Assembly (NCBI GenBank): GCA_026400595.1
Contig: JAPLOT010000527.1
Location: 1 to 6,856 of the forward strand
Origin: Alphaproteobacteria bacterium
GTDB taxonomy: Bacteria; Pseudomonadota; Alphaproteobacteria; Rhizobiales; Aestuariivirgaceae
Direction of reading: 5' to 3'
DNA: 6,856 nucleotides
The number at the start of each line of letters is the position of its first letter. Positions within the stretch are counted from its first letter, which is position 1. Under the pieces are notes generated by a model, which was given only the letters and a program-made list of their open reading frames with translations, searched no databases and was not told the origin of the DNA. Shown piece by piece: positions 1 to 6,621 of the stretch. The translations under genes and the position numbers were made by a program.

Positions 1-163
1 CTTCATCGGCAACGCGCTGGTCGATCTCTTCCTGCAGTCGCGCAACTGGCCCTTCGGGGCTGCCGTCTCCGTGGCGCTCGTCGCCATCATGTTCGTCACC
101 ATCTATTTCTACATGCGCTTCGTGCTGTCGAAGTCCGACACACGCCGCGCGGCACTGGTATGA
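1..163 (+). CDS. Polyamine ABC transporter permease, PotB-like (C-terminal 53 residues only)
   Basis: This is the 3' end of a gene whose start lies outside the window. The reading frame begins at base 2 and stops at TGA 161-163. The visible residues contain the NWPFGAA stretch (about residues 16-21 of the fragment) followed by one last membrane helix (AVSVALVAIMFVTIYFY) and a short basic tail. The WPFG-(S/A)-A sequence before the final helix is typical of PotB/PotH-type inner-membrane permeases of spermidine/putrescine importers. The complete PotC-like permease gene follows after 9 bases, or 6 if its GTG is used, so the two were almost certainly co-transcribed and form the heterodimeric channel. 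The ATPase and periplasmic binding protein should lie upstream. The permease assignment is firm because of the neighbour; the exact substrate is inferred. Confidence 0.85.
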   Translation, partial: FIGNALVDLFLQSRNWPFGAAVSVALVAIMFVTIYFYMRFVLSKSDTRRAALV

Positions 164-165
164 GG
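162..165 (+). promoter_or_regulatory. Shine-Dalgarno deciding the PotC-like start
   Basis: GAGG lies at 162-165 within TGAGGTGA and overlaps the stop codon of the PotB-like gene. It is 7 bases from ATG 173 and 4 bases from GTG 170. The spacing favours ATG 173, and the overlap implies coupled translation of the two permeases. Confidence 0.55.
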
Positions 166-172
166 TGACGTG

Positions 173-979
173 ATGCTCCGCGCCTATGCCATCTGCGTCT
201 ACATTTTCCTCTACCTGCCGATCACGATGATCGTCTTCTTCTCCTTCAATGCCGGCAAGTACGCCATGGCCTGGGAGGGCTTCTCGGTCTTCTGGTATGG
301 CAAGGCTTTCTCCAACCCGCTCATCATGGGTGCGCTGCGCACCTCCGTCATCATCGCGCTGTCAACGGCCATCCTCTCGGCGATCATCGGCACGCTCACG
401 GCACTGGGCCTCGAACGTCTCAAGGGCTGGTTGCGCATCACATTCGATGCACTGATCTATATTGCCATCATGGTGCCGGGCATCGTCATCGGCATCTCGA
501 CGCTGATCGCCTTCGTCTCCGTCTTTGATCTCGTCAATCCTTCGCTCGCAGGCCTCGGTATCAAGCTGCAGATGGGCACCTGGGCGGTCATCGCAGCGCA
601 TGTGCTGTTCAACATCGCTGTGGTGGCGCTGCTGGTGCGTGCCCGCCTGCAGGGCATGGACCGCAGCCTCGTCGACGCCTCGGAAGATCTGTACGCCACG
701 CCGCTCGGCACCTTCCGCCAGGTGGTGCTGCCGCTGCTGGCGCCCTCCATCCTCGCAGGCTTCCTGCTTGCCTTCACCTTCTCCTTCGAGGACTTCATCA
801 TCGCTTATTTCGTGGCGGGGCCGGACGTGACGCTGCCCATCTATGTGTTCTCCTCGATCCGCCGTGGCGTGACGCCGGAGATCAATGCGGTAGGAACGGT
901 GGTGCTGCTCACATCCTTCGCGCTGCTGATCCTCGCGCAAGCAATTCTGCAAGGGGGCGGCAGATCGAAATCGGCCTGA
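173..979 (+). CDS. potC: Polyamine ABC transporter permease, PotC-like
   Basis: The product is an inner-membrane permease of 268 residues that would pair with the PotB-like subunit to import spermidine, putrescine or a related cation. About six hydrophobic helices are visible, at roughly 6-24, 57-79, 93-115, 137-155, 192-213 and 238-258. The cytoplasmic EAA loop that contacts the ATPase spans about 168-196 (DASEDLYATP then VVLPLLAPSILAG). The Gly normally found in this motif is Tyr at residue 174. The segments SFEDFIIAYFVAGP (204-217) and GVTPEINAVGT (232-242) match PotC/YdcV proteins. The ATG at 173 is preferred over the in-frame GTG at 170: GAGG at 162-165 lies 7 bases from the ATG but only 4 from the GTG. 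The stop is one base from the convergent CorA-type gene, with no terminator between them. Family is secure; the exact polyamine is not. Confidence 0.9.
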   Translation: MLRAYAICVYIFLYLPITMIVFFSFNAGKYAMAWEGFSVFWYGKAFSNPLIMGALRTSVIIALSTAILSAIIGTLTALGLERLKGWLRITFDALIYIAIMVPGIVIGISTLIAFVSVFDLVNPSLAGLGIKLQMGTWAVIAAHVLFNIAVVALLVRARLQGMDRSLVDASEDLYATPLGTFRQVVLPLLAPSILAGFLLAFTFSFEDFIIAYFVAGPDVTLPIYVFSSIRRGVTPEINAVGTVVLLTSFALLILAQAILQGGGRSKSA

Positions 980-980
980 T

Positions 981-1946
981 TCAACCACGGTTGCGCAAGA
1001 ACAGGAACATCCACACCATGGCCGACGAAAGCAGGCAGATTCCAAGAACGATCCAGAAACCCAGATTGGAGTCGCCCCATGGCAGCCAGGGGAAGTTCAT
1101 GCCGAAGAGGCCTGCCACCAGCGTTGGCGGCAGGAAGAGGGCGGTCAGCGCCGACAGCGTGTAAAGCTGACGATTGGTCTCTGCCGCCAGCTTGGCGTCG
1201 ATCTCGTCATGGAAGAATCGCGCGCGCAGCTCCAGGCTCTCGAAATCCTGGTCGAGGTGGGACAGGCGTTCGGCTACAGTATCGAAACCCTCCGGCATCT
1301 CCGGCACGGTGCGCAGGGCTTGAAGCAGCGCCCGCCGCAGGGCTCTCACATGTCGGTGCAGTTGTGCCGTCTCGCGGCGGACCAGCATCAGTCGCCGGCG
1401 TTCGCCGCGATGACGGTCGTCAAGAATATGATCTTCGATGACTTCCAGCTCATCGATGAGCCGGTGCAGAACGGCATCCAGCGTGTCGGGATAATTCCCG
1501 ACGAGATGCACAAGAAGGTTGGCGGGGGCAGCAAAGCGCCGGCCGCGCGACAGATCCTTGCGCAGGTGTTCGGCCGATTGGACTGCCTTGGTGCGGCCTG
1601 TCACGAGAAAGTCCGGGCCGAGAAGGAAGTGCGTCCAGGCATGTTCCGTGGAATCTGCGTCGAACTCGCGGCGGAAGTCGCTGACATGGCCGATGAGGAA
1701 TTGGCCGAGCCGCGCGACCTCCTGACGCGCGGCTGGTTCCACCAGGCGTTTGGCGGCACCGGAAGGAACGCCCATACGGTCGGTCAGCCAGAGTCCGCAG
1801 CGGCTGTCGGTGAAGTTGAGATGCAGCCAGACCCATCCGGTTTCCTGCATTTTTCCCGCGCTCGCCTCGGCTGCGGTGAGCACGGTCGCGCGTCCATCGC
1901 CGTCGAAGCGATACGCGCAGATGAAGCCCGGAACCGTATTCTGCAA
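981..1946 (-). CDS. CorA/ZntB-family divalent metal transporter
   Basis: This 321-residue membrane transporter belongs to the CorA superfamily. It has a large soluble N-terminal domain (about 1-255, helical and highly charged from 155 on, consistent with the long stalk helix) and two C-terminal membrane helices (about 262-281 and 295-317). The signature GMN sits at 282-284 at the end of the first helix, followed by a short acidic-aromatic loop (FPWLPWGDSN). The context ETNRQLYTLSALTALFLPP before it resembles ZntB-type members more than classical Mg CorA, so Zn or other divalent transport is possible, but metal choice cannot be read from sequence. Translation appears to begin at TTG (1946-1944): an in-frame TAG lies at 1955-1953, no ATG occurs until residue 33, and the preceding AGGG could serve as ribosome site. 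The gene follows the peptidase gene on the same strand after 64 bases and ends one base from the convergent permease gene. Confidence 0.88.
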   Translation of the reverse strand: MQNTVPGFICAYRFDGDGRATVLTAAEASAGKMQETGWVWLHLNFTDSRCGLWLTDRMGVPSGAAKRLVEPAARQEVARLGQFLIGHVSDFRREFDADSTEHAWTHFLLGPDFLVTGRTKAVQSAEHLRKDLSRGRRFAAPANLLVHLVGNYPDTLDAVLHRLIDELEVIEDHILDDRHRGERRRLMLVRRETAQLHRHVRALRRALLQALRTVPEMPEGFDTVAERLSHLDQDFESLELRARFFHDEIDAKLAAETNRQLYTLSALTALFLPPTLVAGLFGMNFPWLPWGDSNLGFWIVLGICLLSSAMVWMFLFLRNRG

Positions 1947-1969
1947 CTTGCCCTACAGCCTCGAATGAT

Positions 1970-1986
1970 GCCGGAGCCAAGCCGGC
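1970..1986. repeat. Short inverted repeat between the peptidase and CorA-type genes
   Basis: GCCGG at 1970-1974 and CCGGC at 1982-1986 form a perfect 5-bp stem with a 7-base loop in the 64-base gap. No T-run follows on the minus strand, so it is at best a weak or Rho-assisted pause site, not a clear terminator. Read-through from the carA-peptidase pair into the transporter gene is plausible. Confidence 0.25.
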
Positions 1987-2010
1987 CTTGTTTCAGTTCC
2001 GCGACAGGCC

Positions 2011-3507
2011 TCAGTCCAGATAGCGCTGCCTGAGATGGTCTTCGAAATACTTGGCCGACAGTCGCTCGCCGGTGGCTTGCAACATGATTTCGGGCGTCGA
2101 CAGCGTCGAGGCCTTCTGCCAGATCTTGCTGCGGCGCCAGTCGTTGATGGCCGCGAAGTCGCCGCGGGCGATCTGCGCGCCGAGGTCGGGCATGCCGCGC
2201 TCCATGGCGGCGCGCAGCTGCGCCGCGATCAGGGCCCCCAGCGTATAGCTCGGGAAATAGCCGAAGGCGCCCGACGGCCAATGCACGTCCTGCATGGGTC
2301 CGTCCTTCGGATTGTCGATGGTCGAGAGCCCCAGGTAGTCGCGCATCTTGGCATCCCAGGCCTCGGGCACGTCCTTCGCCGCGAGACGGCCCTCGATCAG
2401 GTCCTTCTCGATCTCGAAGCGCAGGATCACGTGCAGCGGATAGGTCACCTCGTCGGCATCGACGCGGATGTATCCTTTCTCGATCTTCTGCACATGCGCG
2501 ATGAGGTCGTCGACCTCGAAGCCGGCCAGCTGCGCCAGTCCCAGATGATCGCGCGCCAGCGGCAGGGCGAAGCTCCAGAATTCGCGCGTGCGCGAGATCT
2601 GCATTTCCTGGAACAGGCTCTGGCTTTCATGCATGGCCATGCCGCGGGCCTTGCCGCTGGGCCAGTGCTGCCGCTCCGCCGGCAGTCCCTGTTCATAGAG
2701 CCCGTGGCCGGTCTCGTGCAGGATGCCCATGAGCGAAGACAGGAACTCATGCGTCGTGTAGCGCGTGGTCATGCGGACGTCGCTCGGCACGCCGCTGCAG
2801 AAGGGATGATGCGAGATGTCCAGCCGTCCATGGTCGAAGTCGAAGCCCACGGCCGTCATCAGTGTCACGCCCAGCATCTTCTGGCGTTCGGGCGGGAACT
2901 CGCCGTGGAAAGGCTTCGCCGGGCGGGCGGCGCGGCGTCGGGCCTGGGCCTCCAGCGCTTCGGGAATGAAGCCCGTCAGGAAGCGCTTGAGGTCGGCGAA
3001 GACGGCCGCGATCTCGGCCGAGCGGCTGCCCGGATCGAACTGTTCGACGAGTGCATCATAGGGCGAGAGCTGCAGCGCTTCGGCGCGGAGCTGCGCCTCC
3101 TCGCGGGCAAGGGCGACGATCGACTCGAAGGCTGGGAGGAAGCCGTTCCAGTCGGCTTTGGGCCGCAGGTTCCGCCATAGCTGTTCGCTCCGGATCTGGG
3201 CATTGACCTTCCGGTTGACGAACTCCGCCGAGAGGCAGGTGCGATTGCGATGCGTCCGTTCGAATTCGCGGAGCGCGGCCTGCTGTGAGGGGTCAAGGTC
3301 CTCGGACCTCGCCGCCGCGATCCAGTCGTCGACCGCGGGTGCGGTGGCAAGGTCGTGGGCGAGGGCCGCCAGCACACCCATGGCCTCGGCGCGCTTCTCG
3401 CCGCCGCCGGCCGGCATGTTGACGGCCTCGTCGACCTGCAGCATGGCCTCGGCATGGCCGAGCGCGTCGAGCTTGCGGCAGAGTTCATCCAGCCTTGCAA
3501 AGGACAT
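2011..3507 (-). CDS. M32 family metallocarboxypeptidase (carboxypeptidase Taq type)
   Basis: This 498-residue cytoplasmic zinc carboxypeptidase removes C-terminal residues from peptides, probably in peptide turnover. The zinc motif HETGH is at 264-268, and the third ligand Glu is at 294 in HESQSLF. The 30-residue spacing from first His to Glu is the family spacing. Other M32 blocks are present in order: HPF (234-236), DVRMTTRY (243-250), GYIRVDADEVTYPLH (345-359), QDVHW (406-410) and GYFPSYTLGA (416-425). Length is normal for the family and no key residue is missing. The start ATG (3507-3505) overlaps the carA stop as TGATG, with only a weak GGGG just upstream, which suggests reinitiation by ribosomes finishing carA. 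The reading frame stays open far upstream inside carA, but the family N-terminus (SFARLDEL) begins at this ATG. The metabolic reason for coupling to carA is unknown. Confidence 0.95.
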   Translation of the reverse strand: MSFARLDELCRKLDALGHAEAMLQVDEAVNMPAGGGEKRAEAMGVLAALAHDLATAPAVDDWIAAARSEDLDPSQQAALREFERTHRNRTCLSAEFVNRKVNAQIRSEQLWRNLRPKADWNGFLPAFESIVALAREEAQLRAEALQLSPYDALVEQFDPGSRSAEIAAVFADLKRFLTGFIPEALEAQARRRAARPAKPFHGEFPPERQKMLGVTLMTAVGFDFDHGRLDISHHPFCSGVPSDVRMTTRYTTHEFLSSLMGILHETGHGLYEQGLPAERQHWPSGKARGMAMHESQSLFQEMQISRTREFWSFALPLARDHLGLAQLAGFEVDDLIAHVQKIEKGYIRVDADEVTYPLHVILRFEIEKDLIEGRLAAKDVPEAWDAKMRDYLGLSTIDNPKDGPMQDVHWPSGAFGYFPSYTLGALIAAQLRAAMERGMPDLGAQIARGDFAAINDWRRSKIWQKASTLSTPEIMLQATGERLSAKYFEDHLRQRYLD

Positions 3508-4727
3508 CAGCCCCGCGCCCTGGCCATCAGGTCGACGAAGCGGCGGAACAGATAGTGGCTGTCCTGCGGGCCGGGCGAGGCTTCCGGATGGTGCTGCACC
3601 GAGAAGACCGGTCTTCCTTCCAGGGCAATGCCGGCGTTCGACCCGTCGAAGAGCGAGACATGGGTTTCGACCACGCCGGCAGGAAGCGAAGAGCGGTCCA
3701 CGGCGAAGCCATGGTTCATCGACACGATCTCCACCTTGTTGGTGGTGAAGTCCTTTACCGGGTGATTGGCGCCGTGATGGCCCTGGTGCATCTTGACGGT
3801 CTTCGCGCCCAGCGCGATGCCGAGCATCTGGTGGCCGAGGCAGATGCCGAAGAGCGGCTTGCCGGACTCCACTAGCTTGCGGATTTCCGGGACGGCATAT
3901 TCGCCGGTGGCCGCCGGATCGCCGGGACCGTTGGAGAGGAACACGCCATCGGGGTTCATCGCGAGGATGTCTTCGGCACTCGTCGTGGCGGGAACCACGG
4001 TGACGTCGCAGCCCGCGCTCGTCAGGCAGCGGAGGATGTTCCGCTTGAGGCCATAGTCCACCGCAACAACCCTGTATTCGCCGCCCTCGGCGCGGGTATA
4101 GCCGGTCTTCCAGTCCCACAGCTTCTCGTCCCACGCCATGCGCTGGGTGAGGGAGACGTCCTTGGCGAGGTCCATGCCCAGCAGTCCCGGCCAGGCAGCC
4201 GCCATCTTCTTCAGCTTCGCGACGTCGAACTTGCCCTTCGGGTGATGCGCGATCACGCCGTTTGGCATGCCCTGCTCGCGGATACGCGCGGTGAGCGCGC
4301 GGGTGTCGATGCCCGAGAGCCCGATGATGCCGCGCGCCTTCAGCCACTTGTCGAAATGCCGGGCCGAGCGATAGTTGGCGGGCTCGGTGACCGGCTCCTT
4401 GACGATGGCGCCCACCACCGCCGCCGAGGCGGCGAGATTGGTGGTCTCGATATCCTCGTCATTGGTGCCGACATTGCCGACATGCGGGAAGGTGAAGGTG
4501 ACGATCTGTCCGGCATAGGACGGATCCGTCAGCACCTCCTGGTAGCCGGTCATGGCGGTGTTGAAGCAGACTTCGCCCACCGCCTCGCCTTCGGCGCCGA
4601 TCCCCTGGCCCTCGATCACCGTGCCATCGGCGAGCACCAGCAGGCCCGTGACGCGCGGCTGATCCCAGTCGCCGAACTGCGGGCGCGCGGGGGTCTTGGC
4701 CTTGGCAGGCTTCTTGGCAGTGGGCAT
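3507..4727 (-). CDS. carA: Carbamoyl-phosphate synthase small subunit (glutaminase)
   Basis: CarA hydrolyses glutamine and channels ammonia to CarB, which makes carbamoyl phosphate for pyrimidine and arginine synthesis in the cytoplasm. The protein is 406 residues. The N-terminal CarA domain (about 27-160) includes GEVCFNTAMTGYQEVLTDPS (51-70) and HVGNVGTNDED. The class I glutamine amidotransferase domain occupies about 218-403. The nucleophile is Cys296 in GICLGHQ, and the catalytic His380 and Glu382 are in HHPEASPGP; LSNGPGDP (264-271) is also canonical. A lysine/alanine/proline-rich tail of about 24 residues precedes the domain. It appears longer than usual, but the ATG has a good TGGAG six bases upstream and no other ATG lies before the domain. 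carB is not adjacent; instead the M32 peptidase gene overlaps the stop by one base. The sigma-factor gene ends 49 bases upstream on the same strand. Confidence 0.97.
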   Translation of the reverse strand: MPTAKKPAKAKTPARPQFGDWDQPRVTGLLVLADGTVIEGQGIGAEGEAVGEVCFNTAMTGYQEVLTDPSYAGQIVTFTFPHVGNVGTNDEDIETTNLAASAAVVGAIVKEPVTEPANYRSARHFDKWLKARGIIGLSGIDTRALTARIREQGMPNGVIAHHPKGKFDVAKLKKMAAAWPGLLGMDLAKDVSLTQRMAWDEKLWDWKTGYTRAEGGEYRVVAVDYGLKRNILRCLTSAGCDVTVVPATTSAEDILAMNPDGVFLSNGPGDPAATGEYAVPEIRKLVESGKPLFGICLGHQMLGIALGAKTVKMHQGHHGANHPVKDFTTNKVEIVSMNHGFAVDRSSLPAGVVETHVSLFDGSNAGIALEGRPVFSVQHHPEASPGPQDSHYLFRRFVDLMARARG

Positions 4728-4733
4728 GGCGGG

Positions 4734-4738
4734 CTCCA
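4734..4738 (-). promoter_or_regulatory. Shine-Dalgarno of carA
   Basis: On the minus strand TGGAG lies six bases before the ATG at 4727-4725. It supports the upstream start that includes the lysine-rich N-terminal tail. The 49-base gap to the sigma-factor gene contains no obvious hairpin with a T-run and no clear -10/-35 pair, so any carA promoter may lie inside the sigma-factor gene. Confidence 0.55.
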
Positions 4739-4776
4739 GGGAATTTGTGGCTGGTTAGGGGAGCGGGGCCCGCCCG

Positions 4777-5994
4777 TCAAGCTTGCGTCATGCGCGCCAA
4801 CAGGAATTGGCGCACCGCCGGATCGAGGGCAAGTGCCGCGGCCTTCTCGTAGGCGTGCGTCGCCTCCGCGCCGCGCCCCAGCCGCGCCAGAAGATCGGCC
4901 CGGACCGCGTGGTAAGGCTGGTATGCGGAGATGGCCTCACTGGCCACGCCGTCGAGCATCGCCAGCCCGCGGGCCGCATCCCGACAGGCCGCGGCCGCGG
5001 CAACCTGCGCGCCGATGGTCGGCGCCAGCCGCACCAGGGCGGCATAGAGCGTCTCGAGGGCGGCCGCGTCGACTCGCCCGGTGGCCTTGCGCGCCGCATG
5101 AACCGACTGGATCGCCGCCTCGCACTGGAACCGGCCGAAGCCTTCGCCCCGGCTGGCCATGACCAGCAGCCCGTCGGCCTCGGCGATGAGGCCATCGTCC
5201 CACAGCGCCGTGTCCTGCGCGGCCAGCGGCACGAAGGCGTCGCCGCGCCGGCGTGCCGCGCGCCGCGCATGGCAGTGGAGCATCAGGGCGAGAAGCGACA
5301 GGGCCTCCGTCTGCTGCGGCATGAGCTGGACCAGGGTGCGCCCGAGCCAGATCGCGTCGTCCGACAGCTCGCCGCCCGCAACGCCGTCCATGGCGTCCCA
5401 GCCCGCCGAGAAGGCGGCGTAGATCGCCTGCAGCACGGCGTCGAGCCGCGCCGGCAGTTCCGGCGTGTCCGGAATCGCGAAGCGGATCCCCGTGTCGCGG
5501 ATGCGCGCCTTGGCGCGCACCAGGCGCTGGCTCATGGTGGCCGGAGGCACCACGAAGGCCCTGGCAATGCGGGCGGCATCCAGCCCGATCACCGTCTGCA
5601 GCATGAGCGGCGTCTGCGCCTCGGCGGCAATGGCCGGATGGGCGCAGACGAAGAGAAGCTTGAGGCGTTCGTCAGCCATGCCGTCCTCGCCGTGGGTCAT
5701 GGCCTCGAGCGCCTCTTCGATGTGCCGGGTCAGTTCCGCCTCGTTGCTGCGGATCACCCGGGCGTGCCTTTCCGCCTTTCCCAGCTGGCGCCTGGCCGCC
5801 GTCAGCAGCCAGGCTTCCGGCGTACGCGGCAGGCCCTCCTTCGGCCAGTGCCGGAGCGCCAGGCCGAAGGCGTCGGCCAGCGCGTCCTCGGCCGCCGCGA
5901 TGTCGCGCGAACGCGACGCGAGATAGGCGACCAGGCGGCCGTAGCTTTCCCGCGCCACCCGGTCGACGGCGGCCTGCGCCTGATGGTCGGTCAT
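4777..5994 (-). CDS. ECF RNA polymerase sigma factor with C-terminal TPR-like domain (ECF42 type, COG4941)
   Basis: This 405-residue sigma factor would direct RNA polymerase to a small regulon. The sigma-2 region spans about 12-75 (ESYGRLVAYL, AAAEDALADAF, TPEAWLLTAARRQ). The sigma-4 region lies at about 108-165 and includes DERLKLLFVCAHPAI and GLDAARIARAFVVPPATMSQRLVRAKARIR. From about 175 on, a long helical extension replaces a separate anti-sigma factor. It includes GRTLVQLMPQQTEALSLLALMLHCHARRAAR and ends in a TPR-like pair (YHAVRADLLARLGRGAEATHAYEKAAAL, 361-388). In this family the extension is known to be needed for activity. The ATG (5994-5992) overlaps the YCII gene stop as TGATG and has GGGAG four bases upstream. 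That start is preferred over an earlier in-frame codon lying inside the YCII gene. Pairing with a YCII/DGPF gene is the hallmark of the group. The inducing signal is unknown. Confidence 0.93.
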   Translation of the reverse strand: MTDHQAQAAVDRVARESYGRLVAYLASRSRDIAAAEDALADAFGLALRHWPKEGLPRTPEAWLLTAARRQLGKAERHARVIRSNEAELTRHIEEALEAMTHGEDGMADERLKLLFVCAHPAIAAEAQTPLMLQTVIGLDAARIARAFVVPPATMSQRLVRAKARIRDTGIRFAIPDTPELPARLDAVLQAIYAAFSAGWDAMDGVAGGELSDDAIWLGRTLVQLMPQQTEALSLLALMLHCHARRAARRRGDAFVPLAAQDTALWDDGLIAEADGLLVMASRGEGFGRFQCEAAIQSVHAARKATGRVDAAALETLYAALVRLAPTIGAQVAAAAACRDAARGLAMLDGVASEAISAYQPYHAVRADLLARLGRGAEATHAYEKAAALALDPAVRQFLLARMTQA

Positions 5995-6350
5995 CAGTCT
6001 CCCATCTGCAGCACCGGCCGCACTTCGACGCGGGCATAGGCAGCACCCGGGCACCGGGCAGCCCAGGACAATGCCGTGTCGAGATCGGGAACATCGATCA
6101 CGAAGAACCCGCCCAACTGCTCCTTGGCATCGGAATAGGGACCGTCCTGAACCAGGCGCTTTCCGTCGCGCAACCGCACCGTGGTTCCCATCTCGGGCGG
6201 CGCGAGGCCTGCACCGCTGACGAAGATGCCGGCCTTGGCCACCGCCTCGCGATAGGCGCTCCAGCTGTTCCAGTAGGGCCCGGCCTGGACCGGGTCGTTG
6301 CGCTTGGCGAAATCCTCCGCCGTCTCGACGCAGATGATCATGTACTTCAT
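5994..6350 (-). CDS. YCII/DGPF-domain protein
   Basis: This 118-residue soluble protein belongs to the YCII-related (DGPF) family, small ferredoxin-like alpha/beta proteins usually encoded beside ECF42 or ECF41-like sigma factors; their biochemical role is unsettled. It starts with the family-typical MKYMIICVE. It carries DGPY at 69-72 (the DGPF motif with a conservative change) followed by KEQLGGFFVID, and ends with LDTALSWAARCP and VEVRPV. The start ATG (6350-6348) follows GAAAGG by nine bases; the frame is open upstream but that part is not family-like. The stop TGA shares its last base with the sigma-factor ATG, so the two are translationally coupled. A likely decayed paralogue lies just upstream at 6404-6500. 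A role as sensor or effector of the sigma regulon is inference. Confidence 0.92.
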   Translation of the reverse strand: MKYMIICVETAEDFAKRNDPVQAGPYWNSWSAYREAVAKAGIFVSGAGLAPPEMGTTVRLRDGKRLVQDGPYSDAKEQLGGFFVIDVPDLDTALSWAARCPGAAYARVEVRPVLQMGD

Positions 6351-6403
6351 GTCGTGATGCCTTTCGCTTCTGGGATGATTGTTACTGCAGATTTCGGTTT
6401 TGC

Positions 6404-6511
6404 CTACATGGCGGGCGCCGCATAGCCCTGGCGGATCTCGACGGCGCCGCTGGTGGCCGCGGTGAGCCGGGAGGCCCAGTCCAGCGCTGCCTGACAGCGG
6501 TTGCCGCCATG
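6404..6511 (-). pseudogene. Decayed YCII/DGPF gene, C-terminal remnant
   Basis: In the frame ending at TAG 6406-6404 the minus strand reads QAALDWASRLTAATSG, then AVEIRQGYAAPAM. This aligns with the C-terminus of the intact neighbour (DTALSWAARCPGAAYARVEVRPV), sharing the AL-x-WA-x-R core, alanines near the middle and VE-x-R near the end; about 12 of 20 positions match the usual family ending as I recall it. Upstream in the same frame nothing resembles the rest of the domain: there is no DGPF motif, no MKY-like start, and a TGA at 6583-6581 closes the frame. About 70 N-terminal residues are therefore missing. The upstream boundary given here is approximate. The DNA differs clearly from the intact copy, so this is not a recent duplication. 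It could alternatively be a short gene with an unrecognised start. Confidence 0.5.
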
Positions 6512-6530
6512 CCAGGTAATCCGGCGGCAA
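6501..6530. repeat. Perfect 8-bp inverted repeat, TTGCCGCC/GGCGGCAA
   Basis: TTGCCGCC at 6501-6508 is the exact reverse complement of GGCGGCAA at 6523-6530, with a 14-base loop. It lies where similarity of the YCII remnant to its family ends. No T-run follows on either strand, so it is not a standard intrinsic terminator; it may be a deletion scar, an RNA hairpin or a binding site. Confidence 0.4.
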
Positions 6531-6621
6531 TGATTGCGAGGATCTGTTTCACGCTTGAACTCCTTGTGCGCGAGAGCGGTTCATTCCGTCTCCCTGCAAT
6601 GAGCCGCAGGGCGCTGCCATT

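Noticed and set aside
1209..2033. 274-codon plus-strand open frame opposite the CorA-type gene
   Set aside because: Antisense to a gene with a clear GMN motif and two membrane helices; no family features of its own.
2035..3180. 381-codon plus-strand open frame opposite the M32 peptidase gene
   Set aside because: No domain is visible, the composition is biased, and it lies entirely antisense to a gene with intact catalytic motifs.
2011..4347. 778-codon frame that could be read as a peptidase with a large N-terminal fusion
   Set aside because: The upstream 280 codons are an out-of-frame reading of carA. The peptidase family N-terminus begins at the ATG at 3507.
4758..4776. GC-rich palindromic stretch after the sigma-factor gene as an intrinsic terminator
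   Set aside because: The pairing is irregular and there is no T-run on the minus strand after it.
4783..6039. 418-codon plus-strand open frame opposite the sigma-factor gene
   Set aside because: Its translation is rich in Arg, Gly and His with no recognisable domain. It mirrors the sigma factor codon pattern and is a GC-rich shadow.
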